Source: Salipiger abyssi (GTDB lineage Bacteria; Pseudomonadota; Alphaproteobacteria; Rhodobacterales; Rhodobacteraceae). Taken from it: a stretch of DNA of 64,000 bases. Position 1 is the stretch's first letter, and each line of letters begins with the position of its first letter. Of the stretch, positions 51,405-61,023 are shown in pieces. The stretch is from the NCBI RefSeq assembly GCF_017311415.1, contig NZ_JAEKIS010000011.1, positions 1 through 64,000 on the forward strand, given 5' to 3'. The notes beneath the pieces were generated by a model. The model did not search any database. It saw only the letters and a program-made list of their open reading frames with translations, and was not told the origin of the DNA. A program made the translations under genes and the position numbers.

Positions 51405-51498
51405 GGCCCGCAGCGCCTCCGGCAACCCGGCTGACACGCAAAATGACATAGGCAAAAGGTTTGTCGTCTGGTAATCTTTTAGGCAGGGAGGAAGACAA

Positions 51499-51975
51499 TT
51501 GGACATTTTTTCGAAGCGTGACGGACCGCGCTCAGAGGATGTGCGCGCAAAGCGCATGATCGCTGAAAATTCGCAGGTCATCCGAAAGCTCGCCGATCAG
51601 ATCAGCGGCGGCGGCTATACCGCCATGCAGCAACAGAAGGCGCAAAAACCGCCGCAGCCCAAAGGGTTGATCATCCACGACCTGGGCGGCGCGCGCGATG
51701 CCTCCGACCCGGAACCCTATGTGAAGGTCAGCCTCAACAATCGGGTGGTTCTGGCGGACAAGCGCAGCGGCCGGCAGCTACACCTTCTGGGGGAGATTCG
51801 CGGCAGCTTTCCCGCCCCCCGTTTCGTGCTCGCCACCGCCGAAAACGGCTTCTTCTCGCCGCTGCCCGAAGAGGTTTCCGGCGCGCTTGCCGAGCTCGAC
51901 GGCACCCAGATCACGCGCGATTTCGGCGAAAAACAGCTTGCCGCTGGCATCGCGCAGCATCTCGGCCTGAGCTGA
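51499..51975 (+). CDS. Conserved protein of unknown function
   Basis: The 158-residue protein starts with TTG (the AGGGAGGAAG site and 8-bp spacing support it) and has no signal peptide or membrane segment. It is acidic-basic mixed, Gln-rich around residues 40-52, with a compact beta-rich second half. I recognise no family. It is the neighbour of oxyR in divergent orientation, so peroxide control is possible but not shown. Confidence 0.75.
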   Translation: MDIFSKRDGPRSEDVRAKRMIAENSQVIRKLADQISGGGYTAMQQQKAQKPPQPKGLIIHDLGGARDASDPEPYVKVSLNNRVVLADKRSGRQLHLLGEIRGSFPAPRFVLATAENGFFSPLPEEVSGALAELDGTQITRDFGEKQLAAGIAQHLGLS

Positions 51976-52006
51976 GACGGCCTCCGGGCCGCCCGGCCCG
52001 GGCGCC

Positions 52007-54073
52007 ATGACATCCGTGACAGAGCAAGTTTTGGATTCCGAGCTACGTATGGGCCGCACAAGCTATTTCCAACGTCATCATAAACCCGGGGGCTCACCGT
52101 CCCCCGATCCCGCCATTGCGGAGTATCGCGAGGATCAGACCCGGCAGGCCTGGGAAGACATCGTCAGCGGTCAGGCGCTGGCCGATCCCGAAGTCTCGCC
52201 GGTGCGCAGCGAGATCGCGCAGTCCTGGCAGCGCAGCCTGAATCTCGGCGTCGATGCCAAGAAACAGCACTCGCGCAAGATCGAGGCCGAGGACGATCTG
52301 CACAGGCTGCGCCGCCGCAACGCCTGCCTGCGCCGCGCGGCGCGGGCCGCCTTTGCCCGGCTCGCCCCGCATCTGGCCGAGGCCAATGCAATCCTGATCC
52401 TGACCGACAAGGAGGGGGTGATCATCGACGCCATCGGCGATCACTCGGTGCTCGACGAGGGGCAGGAAATCCATCTCGAAATCGGCGGGATCTGGAACGA
52501 GGACGCCATCGGCACCAACGGCATCGGCACCGCGCTCAAGACCGGCAAGCCGACCTATGTGCACGCCGCCGAGCATTTCTGCCAGGGCGTGCAGAGCTGG
52601 ACCTGCGCCGGCGTGCCGATCTTCGATCCGTTCGACCGGTCGGTGATCGGGGTGGTGGATCTCTCCGGCCCGCCCGCGATCTTTCGCCGCCACAATATCG
52701 CGCTGGTGGTCGCCGCCGCGCGCGAGATCGAGATCGCGCTCGCCGAGCAGCAGCGCGAGGAGCGCACGGTGCTGCTCGAGGCGTTTCTGAATTCGGATGT
52801 CAGCCGTCCGGGCAACGGCGTGCTGCTGCTCGACAAGGTCGGGCGCATTCTCTACCGGCGCGGGCTCGACGCGCGGCTGCACCTGCCCCGCCCGGAGCTG
52901 GCGGTGGGCAAGCAGCTTCTGACGCTGAGCGCCAGCATGAGCGACGGCGATATCGCCGCCGCGCTGCCGCCGGAAATCGAGGCGGACGGGATCGAGCGGC
53001 TGGAATACGAGGGCCGGCTGCGCGGCGCGGCGCTGTTCCTCAAGCCCAGCCCCAGCCCGCGCGTCCGGCAGGAGGAGACGGTGCGCATCACCCCAAGGCC
53101 GAACGTGCAGGAGGACGAGATCGTCATCGTCGGCAACGCGCCCAAGATGCTGGAATCCATCGAGCTTGCCGAGCGCGCCGCCGCCGCCGGGGTCACGGTG
53201 CTGATCCAGGGCGAGACCGGCACCGGCAAGGAGCTTTTCGCGCGGCTGGTTCACAGCCGCCTGACACGCAAGGATGCCGCCTATGTGACGGTGAACTGCG
53301 CCGCGATCTCCAAGGAGCTGATCGGCGCCGAGCTCTTCGGCCATGTGGAGGGCGCTTTTACCGGCGCGCTGCGCGGCGGCAAGGCGGGCAAGTTCGAACA
53401 GGCCGATGGCGGCGTGCTCTGCCTCGACGAGATCGGCGACATGCCGCTGGAATTGCAGCCCTATCTGCTGCGCGCGCTGGAGCAGAGGGCGGTCTACCGG
53501 ATCGGCGACAGCGCCAGACGTCCGGTCAATGTGCAGCTCGTTGCGATGACCAACCGCAACCTGCGCGACGATGTGGAGACCGGTCGCTTCCGCCGCGATC
53601 TGTTCTATCGCATCGGCATCGTCGCCATCGAGGTGCCGCCCCTGCGCGAGCGCGGCACCGATGTGCTGGCGCTGCTGGAACATTTCAACCTCGCCTTCGG
53701 ACAGCGCTTCGACAACGCGCCGCTGCGCTTCTCGCCGCGGGTGCTCGACCGGCTGCAACGCTATCGCTGGCCGGGAAATGTGCGCGAGCTGCGCAATCTG
53801 GTGGAACGGCTGCACCTGCTGAAGACCACCGGCGAGGTCGGGCTGACGAACCTGCCGGGCGAGATCCTGGAAACGCCGGACGGGCTGGGCTTTTCGGTCT
53901 CGGGTTTCGACAGCGGCGACAGCGCGGTCAATCTGGAGAATGTCGAGGCCATGGCCATCCGCCGCGCTATGTCCTCCGAAAAGGGCAATCTCACCCGCGT
54001 CGCCGCGCGGCTCGGGATCTCGCGCCCGACGCTCTACCGCAAGATCAAGCAATACGGCATCCCGCGCGACTGA
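52007..54073 (+). CDS. Sigma-54-dependent activator (AcoR-like)
   Basis: The 688-residue protein has an N-terminal GAF-like domain (about residues 85-220), an AAA+ domain (about 345-575) with GETGTGKE, the sigma-54 contact loop GAFTGA (in VEGAFTGALRGG) and GGVLCLDEIGDM, and a Fis-type HTH at the C-terminus (ARLGISRPTLYRKIKQ). It opens sigma-54 promoters. I see no -24/-12 promoter or target operon beside it. Start at 52007; 52049 is an alternative. Confidence 0.92.
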   Translation: MTSVTEQVLDSELRMGRTSYFQRHHKPGGSPSPDPAIAEYREDQTRQAWEDIVSGQALADPEVSPVRSEIAQSWQRSLNLGVDAKKQHSRKIEAEDDLHRLRRRNACLRRAARAAFARLAPHLAEANAILILTDKEGVIIDAIGDHSVLDEGQEIHLEIGGIWNEDAIGTNGIGTALKTGKPTYVHAAEHFCQGVQSWTCAGVPIFDPFDRSVIGVVDLSGPPAIFRRHNIALVVAAAREIEIALAEQQREERTVLLEAFLNSDVSRPGNGVLLLDKVGRILYRRGLDARLHLPRPELAVGKQLLTLSASMSDGDIAAALPPEIEADGIERLEYEGRLRGAALFLKPSPSPRVRQEETVRITPRPNVQEDEIVIVGNAPKMLESIELAERAAAAGVTVLIQGETGTGKELFARLVHSRLTRKDAAYVTVNCAAISKELIGAELFGHVEGAFTGALRGGKAGKFEQADGGVLCLDEIGDMPLELQPYLLRALEQRAVYRIGDSARRPVNVQLVAMTNRNLRDDVETGRFRRDLFYRIGIVAIEVPPLRERGTDVLALLEHFNLAFGQRFDNAPLRFSPRVLDRLQRYRWPGNVRELRNLVERLHLLKTTGEVGLTNLPGEILETPDGLGFSVSGFDSGDSAVNLENVEAMAIRRAMSSEKGNLTRVAARLGISRPTLYRKIKQYGIPRD

Positions 54074-54151
54074 TCCCCGTCATCGCGCCGCGCCGCACCA
54101 CTGGACCTGAGCGCCTCTTGGCCTTACCTGTTGGCACAACAGGAGACCGTC

Positions 54152-55102
54152 ATGACCAAGCCCCCGCTCACCCTTCACCTTGCCGCGCCGCGCGGGTTCT
54201 GCGCCGGCGTCGACCGGGCGATCAAGATCGTCGAGATGGCGCTCGAGAAATGGGGCGCCCCGGTCTATGTGCGACACGAGATCGTACATAACAAATTCGT
54301 CGTCGACGGGCTGCGCGACAAGGGCGCGGTCTTTGTCGAGGAGCTGGAGGAATGCCCGCTCGACCGACCGGTGATCTTTTCCGCCCATGGCGTGCCAAAG
54401 GCGGTGCCCGACGAGGCGGCGCGGCGCGAGATGGTCTATGTGGATGCCACCTGCCCGCTGGTCTCCAAGGTCCATATCGAGGCGGCGCGGCATCACGAGA
54501 ACGGCTTGCAGATGATCATGATCGGCCATGCCGGCCATCCCGAGACCATCGGCACCATGGGCCAGCTCCCCGAGGGCGAGGTGCTGCTGGTCGAGACCGT
54601 GGCCGATGTGGCGCAGGTCGAGGTGCGCGATCCGGGGCGGCTGGCCTTCGTCACCCAGACCACGCTCTCGGTCGATGACACGGTCGACATCGTCGCGGCG
54701 CTGAAGGCGCGCTTTCCGCAGATTATCGGCCCGCACAAGGAAGACATCTGCTACGCCACCACCAACCGGCAGGAAGCGGTCAAGGCCATCGCACCGGACT
54801 GCGACGCGCTGCTTGTGGTGGGGGCGCCCAACTCGTCGAATTCGAAACGGTTGGTCGAGGTCGCCCGCAAGGCCGGCTGCGCCTATGCCCAGCTTGTGCA
54901 GCGCGCCGACAATATCGACTGGCGCGCGCTCGACGGTATCCGTTCGGTCGGCGTGACCGCCGGCGCCTCGGCCCCCGAGGTGCTGATCGACGAGGTGATC
55001 GACGCGTTCCGGGAGCGCTACGACGTGGAGGTGAGACTGGTGGAAACCGCACAGGAAAACGTGGAATTCAAGGTGCCGCGCGTGCTGAGGGTTCCGGCAT
55101 GA
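54152..55102 (+). CDS. ispH: 4-hydroxy-3-methylbut-2-enyl diphosphate reductase
   Basis: The 316-residue [4Fe-4S] enzyme makes isopentenyl and dimethylallyl diphosphate in the MEP pathway. The three cluster cysteines are visible in [23 protein letters not shown] and [20 protein letters not shown] precedes the ATG at 54152, rather than 54131. Its stop overlaps the next gene's start (ATGA) and starts a tightly packed operon. Confidence 0.97.
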   Translation: MTKPPLTLHLAAPRGFCAGVDRAIKIVEMALEKWGAPVYVRHEIVHNKFVVDGLRDKGAVFVEELEECPLDRPVIFSAHGVPKAVPDEAARREMVYVDATCPLVSKVHIEAARHHENGLQMIMIGHAGHPETIGTMGQLPEGEVLLVETVADVAQVEVRDPGRLAFVTQTTLSVDDTVDIVAALKARFPQIIGPHKEDICYATTNRQEAVKAIAPDCDALLVVGAPNSSNSKRLVEVARKAGCAYAQLVQRADNIDWRALDGIRSVGVTAGASAPEVLIDEVIDAFRERYDVEVRLVETAQENVEFKVPRVLRVPA

Positions 55103-55713
55103 TCTCGGCGCAGTTCCTGCTGACCGCGCTGGTCGTGGTGCTCGCCCCCGGCGCGGGCGTGGTCTACACGCTGGCCATCGGGCTGGGTCAGGGCCGCCGC
55201 GCCGCGATCTGGGCGGCGCTCGGCTGCACCTTCGGCATCGTGCCGCATCTGCTGGCGGCGATGCTGGGGCTGGCGGCGCTGCTGCACACCTCCGCGCTGC
55301 TCTTCACCACCGTGAAGCTCGCCGGCGCCGCCTATCTGCTCTGGCTGGCGTTTCAGGCGCTGCGCTCCACCGGGGCGCTGGCGGTCACCGCCTCGCAACG
55401 GGCCGAGACCGGCCCCCGCACCGCCAAGCGCGGCGCGCTGCTCAATATCCTCAACCCCAAGCTGTCGCTGTTCTTTCTCGCGCTGCTGCCGCCCTTCCTG
55501 TCGGGCAACCCGGCCAGCGCCAATGCCGAGATGCTGCTGCTGGGCGGCGTCTTCATGGCGATGACCTTTGCGGTCTTCGTGCTTTACGGGCTCTTCGCCG
55601 CCCGCGCCCGCGACTGGCTGCTCGGCAGCGAGCGTGCCATGCGCTGGCTCAACCGGTCCTTTGCGGCGATCTTCGCACTGCTCGCCGGGCGCCTCGCGAT
55701 GGAGCGCGCATGA
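55099..55713 (+). CDS. LysE-family translocator
   Basis: The 204-residue protein has about six hydrophobic segments and the N-terminal [27 protein letters not shown] stretch with a Pro-Gly typical of the LysE/RhtB amino-acid exporter family (partly quoted as [19 protein letters not shown]). The substrate is unknown. It overlaps both its upstream (ispH) and downstream neighbours by 4 bp. Confidence 0.88.
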   Translation: MISAQFLLTALVVVLAPGAGVVYTLAIGLGQGRRAAIWAALGCTFGIVPHLLAAMLGLAALLHTSALLFTTVKLAGAAYLLWLAFQALRSTGALAVTASQRAETGPRTAKRGALLNILNPKLSLFFLALLPPFLSGNPASANAEMLLLGGVFMAMTFAVFVLYGLFAARARDWLLGSERAMRWLNRSFAAIFALLAGRLAMERA

Positions 55714-56165
55714 CCGCCCCGATCCCGCGCAGCGCGCTGCTCCTCGCCATTGCGGGGCTGCTGCCGTTTCTCTGGGGCGTCGTAACCCTGCTGGTCGACC
55801 CGCTCTACGACATCGCCTACCGCAATCTCGGCGGTCGCTTCGTCGCGCCCTATGTGCAGCTGAATTACGGTCAGGTCATCCTCGCCTTCATGTCCGGCGT
55901 GCTCTGGGGCTTTGCCACCAGGGCGCGCGCCGAACAGGCGGCGATCTGCTACGCGCTCTCGGTCATCCCGGCGCTCTGGGCATTCTTCATGGCCGGCGGC
56001 GGACCGGTCTCGGCGGCGATGAACCTGATCTTCGGCTATCTCGGCCTGCTGGCGCTCGACTGGCAGTTCTGGCGCTGGGGGCTGGCCCCCGGCTGGTGGA
56101 TGCGGCTGCGCCTGCCGATGACGCTGGCGGTCATCGCCTGCCTGCTCGTGGGGGTGTTCCGGTGA
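55710..56165 (+). CDS. DUF3429-family membrane protein
   Basis: The 151-residue protein has about five hydrophobic segments and the DUF3429 pattern AILALMS-like GQVILAFMSGVLWGFATRA and the C-terminal LLALDWQFWRWGLAPGWW block. No function is established. It overlaps LysE by 4 bp and the methyltransferase by 4 bp. Confidence 0.85.
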   Translation: MTAPIPRSALLLAIAGLLPFLWGVVTLLVDPLYDIAYRNLGGRFVAPYVQLNYGQVILAFMSGVLWGFATRARAEQAAICYALSVIPALWAFFMAGGGPVSAAMNLIFGYLGLLALDWQFWRWGLAPGWWMRLRLPMTLAVIACLLVGVFR

Positions 56166-56749
56166 GCGACGACGAGACCCTGCGCGTCTACGAGACCCGC
56201 GCCGCCGATTACGCCGATATGGCCCGGCAAGAGCCCTATCCGACGCTCCGCGCCTTCGCCGCCGCCCTGCCCGAGGCCGCGCATGTGCTGGATTTCGGCT
56301 GCGGCCCGGGGCTCGACGCGGCGCATATGGCGGCGCAGGGCTGCACCGTCGAGGCGCTCGACGCCTCCGCCGAGATGGTCCGCCTCGCCGCCGCCCGCCC
56401 CGGCGTGTCGGCACGGCAGGGCAGTTTCGACGATCTGACGGCAGAGACCACCTATGACGGCATCTGGGCCAGCTTCAGCCTGCTGCACGCGCCCCGCGCC
56501 GACATGCCCCGCCACCTCGCCGCCATCGCCCAGGCGCTGAAACCCGGCGGGCTGCTCGGGCTCACGCTCAAGGAAGGCACGGGCGAGAAACGCGACCGAC
56601 TCGGACGGTTCTACACCTATTACACCGAGGCCGAGCTGCGCGCTCTGCTCGCCGCTGCCGGGCTCACCGTCACGCAGGTGACGCGCGGCTCCGGAACCGG
56701 GCTTGACGGCACCGCCTCGGACTGGATAAGCGTCACCGCCTATGCCTGA
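56162..56749 (+). CDS. SAM-dependent methyltransferase
   Basis: The 195-residue protein starts with GTG and has the class I AdoMet-binding loop [19 protein letters not shown] (residues about 43-61) and [26 protein letters not shown] (partly quoted as [11 protein letters not shown]). The substrate is unknown. GTGA overlaps the DUF3429 stop; its 3' end overlaps rnhA by 8 bp. Confidence 0.9.
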   Translation: MSDDETLRVYETRAADYADMARQEPYPTLRAFAAALPEAAHVLDFGCGPGLDAAHMAAQGCTVEALDASAEMVRLAAARPGVSARQGSFDDLTAETTYDGIWASFSLLHAPRADMPRHLAAIAQALKPGGLLGLTLKEGTGEKRDRLGRFYTYYTEAELRALLAAAGLTVTQVTRGSGTGLDGTASDWISVTAYA

Positions 56750-57206
56750 GCTTTATGCCTATACCGACGGAGCCTGCTCCGGAAATCCCGGCCCCGGTGG
56801 CTGGGGCGCCCTGCTGCGCGCCATGGATGGCGACAGCATCGTCAAGGAGCGCGAGCTCAAGGGCGGCGAGGCCGAGACCACCAACAACCGGATGGAGCTT
56901 CTGGCGGCGATCAACGCGCTGGAATCGCTGTCGCGCCCCTCGACCATCACCGTGATCACCGACAGCGCCTATGTGAAGAACGGCGTCACCGGCTGGATCC
57001 ACGGCTGGAAGCGCAACGGCTGGAAGACGGCCGCCAAGAAACCGGTGAAGAATGCCGAGCTCTGGCAGCGGCTCGACGAGGCGCAGAAACGCCATTCGGT
57101 GACCTGGGAATGGGTCAAGGGCCATGCCGGCCACCCGGAGAACGAACGCGCCGACGAGCTGGCCCGCGCCGGCATGGCGCCCTTCAAGCCGGGCAACGGA
57201 AAGTGA
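56742..57206 (+). CDS. rnhA: Ribonuclease HI
   Basis: The 154-residue enzyme cleaves RNA in RNA-DNA hybrids. The four catalytic acidic residues are visible: Asp9 in [16 protein letters not shown], Glu in NNRMEL, Asp in TDSAYV and Asp in NERADELA. It starts 8 bp inside the methyltransferase gene. Confidence 0.97.
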   Translation: MPELYAYTDGACSGNPGPGGWGALLRAMDGDSIVKERELKGGEAETTNNRMELLAAINALESLSRPSTITVITDSAYVKNGVTGWIHGWKRNGWKTAAKKPVKNAELWQRLDEAQKRHSVTWEWVKGHAGHPENERADELARAGMAPFKPGNGK

Positions 57207-57219
57207 CGCGGGGGGCGCC

Positions 57220-57840
57220 ATGACCCCGCTCGACCTGCTCGATTACGCCTCCGTCCTGATATTCGCCCTGACCGGCGCGCTGGTGGCCAGCCGCGCGCAG
57301 CTCGATATCGTCGGCTTTGCCTTTCTCGCCTGCCTTACCGCGCTCGGCGGCGGCACGCTGCGCGACCTGCTGCTGGGTCGCGAGATCCTGTGGATCGCCG
57401 ACCCGGCCTATCTGGCGGTGGCCTGCGGCGCGGCCACCCTGGTCTTCTTCACCGCGCATCTCTTGGAAAGCCGCTACCGCGCGCTGCTCTGGCTCGACGC
57501 CGCGGCGCTTTCCGTGGCAGTCGCCGCCGGGGCCGGCATCGCCCTGCGCGACGGCGCCGGCGCGCCGGTGGTGCTGGTCATGGGGGTGATGACCGGCTGC
57601 ATGGGCGGGCTGATGCGCGACGTGGTGGCCAATGAGGTGCCGCTATTGCTGAAACAGGGCGAGCCCTACGCCACCTGCGCGCTCGGCGGCGCCGGCGCCC
57701 TGCTCGCCGCCCATGGCTCGGGGATGGAGCCCGGCCCGGCGGCGCTGATCGGCGCCATCCTCACCTTCGTGCTGCGCGGCGGCACCATCGCTTTCGGCTG
57801 GCACCTGCCCGTCTACAAGAGCCGCCCGCCCCGGCAATAA
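57220..57840 (+). CDS. TRIC-type trimeric intracellular cation channel family protein
   Basis: The 206-residue membrane protein has six to seven hydrophobic segments and the two-fold GGxxRD motif of bacterial TRIC/YadS-like channels: GGGTLRDLLLG near residue 43 and GGLMRDVVANE near residue 127. It may conduct K+. It is the last gene of the ispH run, 13 bp after rnhA. Confidence 0.88.
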   Translation: MTPLDLLDYASVLIFALTGALVASRAQLDIVGFAFLACLTALGGGTLRDLLLGREILWIADPAYLAVACGAATLVFFTAHLLESRYRALLWLDAAALSVAVAAGAGIALRDGAGAPVVLVMGVMTGCMGGLMRDVVANEVPLLLKQGEPYATCALGGAGALLAAHGSGMEPGPAALIGAILTFVLRGGTIAFGWHLPVYKSRPPRQ

Positions 57841-57915
57841 CCGGCGCGGGCGCTTTCATCTTTCCGGCAAATACTCACCGGCGCGCAGCGCGCGCCCGGC
57901 AACGCAAACCGCCCC

Positions 57916-59094
57916 TCACTGAAGATCGGCAAAGGCCTTTTGCAGCCGTGCGCCCGCCTCCTCGACCCGCGCCCGCGGCGTCGCGAAGTTGAAGCGCAGG
58001 AAGCTCTCGCCGCCCTGCCCGAAGGCCGGACCCTGGTTCGCCGCGATCCGCGCCTCCGTCTCGACCCGTGCCGTGAACTCCTCGGCGCTCATGCCGGTGC
58101 CGGCGAAATCCACCCAGGCGAGATAGGTCGCCTCCAGCGGCATGGAGCGCAGCCCCGGGATCGCGTTTACCATCTCGTCGAAAACCCGCCGGTTGCCGTC
58201 GAGATAGGCGGTCAGCTCGTCGACCCAGGCGGCGCCTTCGGGCGAATAGGCCGCCGTCGCCATGTGCAGGCCGAAGGAATTGGGCGAGATCCCCAGCCCC
58301 CCCATGCGCTCGGCAAAGCGCGCGCGCAGATCCGGGTCGGCGATGATGACATTGCCGGTATGGGCGCCCGCGATATTGAAGGTCTTGGTGCTGGCGGTCA
58401 TCATCACCAGACGCTCGCTCACGCCGTCATCCGCCAGCGCCATGGGCAGGTGTTTCTGCCCGGGCATCACCAGATCGTGGTGGATCTCGTCCGAGACCAG
58501 AATGAGGTCGTGCCGCTTGGCGAACTCGGCCACGCCCTTGAGCTCGGCCCGGCTCCAGACCCGGCCACCGGGGTTGTGCGGCGAGCAGAGGACGACCAGA
58601 CGCTCCTTGCCGGTCATCATCGCGTCATAGGCGTCGAAATCCATCTCGTAACGTCCGTCGCGCAGCACCAGCGGGCATTCGACCACCTCGCGCCCCGCCG
58701 AGCGGATGACCCGGTGAAAGGCATGATAGACCGGCGTAAACAGCACCACCCCGTCGCCCGGCGCGGTATAGGCGTCGATGCAGAGCCCGGTGCCGTTCAC
58801 CAGCCCGTGGGTGGTGAAGACCGAGGCCGGGTCGACCTCCCAGCCGTGGCGTTCCTTCATCCACCAGCCGATCGCGTCGAGATAGGCGACATCATCGCCG
58901 AAATAGCCATAGACGCCGTGATCGAGCATCTTTTGCAGCGCCTCCTGCACGCAGGCGGGCGGGCGGAAATCCATATCGGCCACCCACATCGGCAACCCGC
59001 CATCCGGCGAGACGCCGAACAGCGACTCCATCTTGTCCCATTTTGCGGAATGGGTGCCGATGCGGTCGATCACCTCGTCGAAGCGGCTGGTCAT
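57916..59094 (-). CDS. PatB/MalY-type PLP-dependent C-S lyase (aminotransferase class I fold)
   Basis: The 392-residue PLP enzyme has the substrate-binding LPMWVADMDFRPP near residue 35, LVLCSPHNPGGRVWSR, SDEIHHDLV and the PLP lysine in ASTKTFNIAGAHTGN near residue 230, a signature of cystathionine beta-lyase-like PatB/MalY. It should cleave the C-S bond of cystathionine or related thioethers. GAGAGGA precedes the ATG at 59094. It is divergent from the deformylase genes. Confidence 0.92.
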   Translation of the reverse strand: MTSRFDEVIDRIGTHSAKWDKMESLFGVSPDGGLPMWVADMDFRPPACVQEALQKMLDHGVYGYFGDDVAYLDAIGWWMKERHGWEVDPASVFTTHGLVNGTGLCIDAYTAPGDGVVLFTPVYHAFHRVIRSAGREVVECPLVLRDGRYEMDFDAYDAMMTGKERLVVLCSPHNPGGRVWSRAELKGVAEFAKRHDLILVSDEIHHDLVMPGQKHLPMALADDGVSERLVMMTASTKTFNIAGAHTGNVIIADPDLRARFAERMGGLGISPNSFGLHMATAAYSPEGAAWVDELTAYLDGNRRVFDEMVNAIPGLRSMPLEATYLAWVDFAGTGMSAEEFTARVETEARIAANQGPAFGQGGESFLRFNFATPRARVEEAGARLQKAFADLQ

Positions 59095-59191
59095 GGGGGC
59101 GCGTCCTCTCAACTGTTTGCGCGCGAACGCTAGCGCGCCGGGCGGCGAGCGCAACCCCCACCTGCTTGCGCAAAGCGGCGCATATGCCTAG

Positions 59192-59722
59192 ATGATGCGC
59201 ATGAAGCGGCCCATTCTCATCCACCCCGATCCCCGGCTGAAAAAGCTCTGCGATCCCGTCCCCGATCTGTCGGACGATCTGCGCGTGCTGGCCGACGACA
59301 TGCTGGAAACCATGTACGAGGCGCCCGGCATCGGGCTCGCGGCGCCGCAGATCGGCGTGCTGTCGCGGCTCATCGTGCTGGACTGCGCCAAACCCGACAA
59401 TGGCGAGGATCCGCGCCCGCTGGTGATGTTCAACCCGCGCGTGCTGGCCAGCTCGGACGAGCGCAATGTCTACGAAGAGGGCTGCCTGTCGATCCCCGAT
59501 CAATATGCCGAGGTCGAGCGCCCGAAGGTTGTCGATGTGGAATGGCTCGACCGTGACGGAAAGCTGCATACCGAGACATTCGACGGGCTCTGGGCGACCT
59601 GCGTGCAGCACGAGATCGACCACCTCGATGGCAAGCTCTTCATCGACTATCTCAAACCGCTCAAGCGTCAGATGATCACCCGCAAGATGGTCAAGCTGAA
59701 GCGCGAGCGCGCCCGCGCATGA
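59192..59722 (+). CDS. def: Peptide deformylase (active)
   Basis: The 176-residue enzyme removes the formyl group from new polypeptides. All three metal motifs are intact: GIGLAAPQIG, EEGCLSIP (Cys98) and QHEIDHLDG (His140, Glu141, His144). ATG starts at 59192, 59195 and 59201 are all possible. Two paralogues follow at 13 bp and then with a 4-bp overlap. Confidence 0.96.
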   Translation: MMRMKRPILIHPDPRLKKLCDPVPDLSDDLRVLADDMLETMYEAPGIGLAAPQIGVLSRLIVLDCAKPDNGEDPRPLVMFNPRVLASSDERNVYEEGCLSIPDQYAEVERPKVVDVEWLDRDGKLHTETFDGLWATCVQHEIDHLDGKLFIDYLKPLKRQMITRKMVKLKRERARA

Positions 59723-59735
59723 AGGTGGCCGTCTG

Positions 59736-60233
59736 ATGGCCCTGCGCGACATCCTGCTCTGGCCCGATCCCCGGCTGAAACAGCCCTGTGCCGAGGTCGC
59801 CGACCCGGCCTCGCTCGGCGATCTGATCACCGACATGTTCGAGACCATGTATGCCGCCCCCGGGCGCGGGCTGGCGGCGCCGCAGGTCGGGGTGCTGAGC
59901 CGGGTCTTTGTCATGGATGCGGGCTGGAAGGACGGAGACATGACGCCGCTCGCACTGATCAACCCGCATATTCTCGAGGTGTCGGGCGAGACCGAAGCCG
60001 GCGACGAAGGTTGTCTCTCGATCCCCGGCGTCACCGCACGGGTCGCCCGCGCGACGCGCGTGCGGATGGGCTTCACCGACCTGACGGGCGCCGCGCAGGA
60101 GCGGGTCTTCGAAGGCGCCGAGGCGGTGATCTCGCAGCATGAATACGACCATCTCGACGGGCTGGTGCATTTCGACCGGCTCGACCCGGAGGCGGCGGCG
60201 CGGCTGATGCGCGATTACGAGGCGCAGCGATGA
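59736..60233 (+). CDS. def: Second peptide deformylase (probably active)
   Basis: The 165-residue paralogue keeps the catalytic motifs GRGLAAPQVG, DEGCLSIP (Cys93) and QHEYDHLDG (His135, Glu136, His139), so it should still bind metal and deformylate. It is 13 bp after the first def and overlaps the third by 4 bp (ATGA). Confidence 0.9.
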   Translation: MALRDILLWPDPRLKQPCAEVADPASLGDLITDMFETMYAAPGRGLAAPQVGVLSRVFVMDAGWKDGDMTPLALINPHILEVSGETEAGDEGCLSIPGVTARVARATRVRMGFTDLTGAAQERVFEGAEAVISQHEYDHLDGLVHFDRLDPEAAARLMRDYEAQR

Positions 60234-60724
60234 GCGTGCGCCCCTGCCTGCCCTGGCCCGACAAGCGCCTGCGCAGCCCTGCCGCGCCGGTCGAGGCGAT
60301 CACCGACGAGGTGCGCGCGGTCTGGCAGGACATGATCGACACGATGGAGGCGATGCCCGGCGTCGGCATGGGCGCGCCGCAGATCGGCGTGATGCTGCGG
60401 CTGGCTGTGGTCGATGCCTCCGAGGAGCGCGGCCAGGCGGTGCGCATGGCCAATCCCGAGATCCTGCACGCCTCGATCAAACTGCGCGCCCATGACGAGG
60501 CCAGCCCCAACCTGCCAGGCGTCTGGGCCAGGATCGAGCGCCCGCGCGCGGTGACGGTGCGATTCATGAATGCCGAGGGCGAGATCGAAGAGCGCGATTT
60601 CGTCGGGCTCTGGGCGACCTCGGTGCAGCATCAGATCGACCACCTGAACGGGCGTATGTATTTCGATCACCTGAGCAAGACCAAGCGCGACATGCTGCTG
60701 CGCCGGGCGAAAAAGGCGCGGTAA
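60230..60724 (+). CDS. Third deformylase paralogue, catalytic residues lost
   Basis: The 164-residue protein keeps the deformylase fold pattern (GVGMGAPQIG, WATSVQHQIDHLNGRMY) but the metal-ligand Cys is Ser92 (DEASPNLPG in place of EGCLSIP) and the catalytic Glu is Gln135 (HQIDH). Reading the codons directly confirms both changes (AGC and CAG). It should not deformylate; it may bind N-terminal formyl-Met or the other deformylases. No fmt gene follows here. Confidence 0.9.
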   Translation: MSVRPCLPWPDKRLRSPAAPVEAITDEVRAVWQDMIDTMEAMPGVGMGAPQIGVMLRLAVVDASEERGQAVRMANPEILHASIKLRAHDEASPNLPGVWARIERPRAVTVRFMNAEGEIEERDFVGLWATSVQHQIDHLNGRMYFDHLSKTKRDMLLRRAKKAR

Positions 60725-60730
60725 GGGGGG

Positions 60731-60940
60731 TGGTGGGCAGATTGCCCATCCTAAGGTGGAGCGTTGCGCGGGCGCGGGACAAGGCCGAAGGCCGCCTCTC
60801 ACACATCGCTAAGCGATGTGTTGCCGGCAGGCGTTTGCAAGCAAACGCCGAGAGGCGCGCCATCGCCGGCCCGTCCCCACGGGCTGGCGATGGCGCGGCT
60901 TGTTCCGGTTTGGCACGCGTAGAGTGGGCAACCTGCCCAC
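60731..60940. repeat. Composite hairpin element bounded by GGTGGGCA-type palindromes
   Basis: The outer palindromes match those at 3141-3205 and 40261-40331, but here they are 175 bp apart with five nested or serial hairpins between. It follows the deformylase triplet and may be its terminator as well as a dispersed element. Confidence 0.75.
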
Positions 60941-60994
60941 CACACACCCGCCCCTTCCCCACACACTCCGAATCCGGAATACTCGCACCATCCG

Positions 60995-61023
60995 TTCCGG
61001 CTTTACATATTCCAAATTATACA
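60995..61023 (+). promoter_or_regulatory. Candidate promoter of the RND efflux operon
   Basis: TTCCGG (60995-61000) and TATACA (61018-61023) are 17 bp apart, and a direct repeat ACATAT (61005-61010 and 61021-61026) straddles the -10, possibly an operator. Assignment is by eye. Confidence 0.4.
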
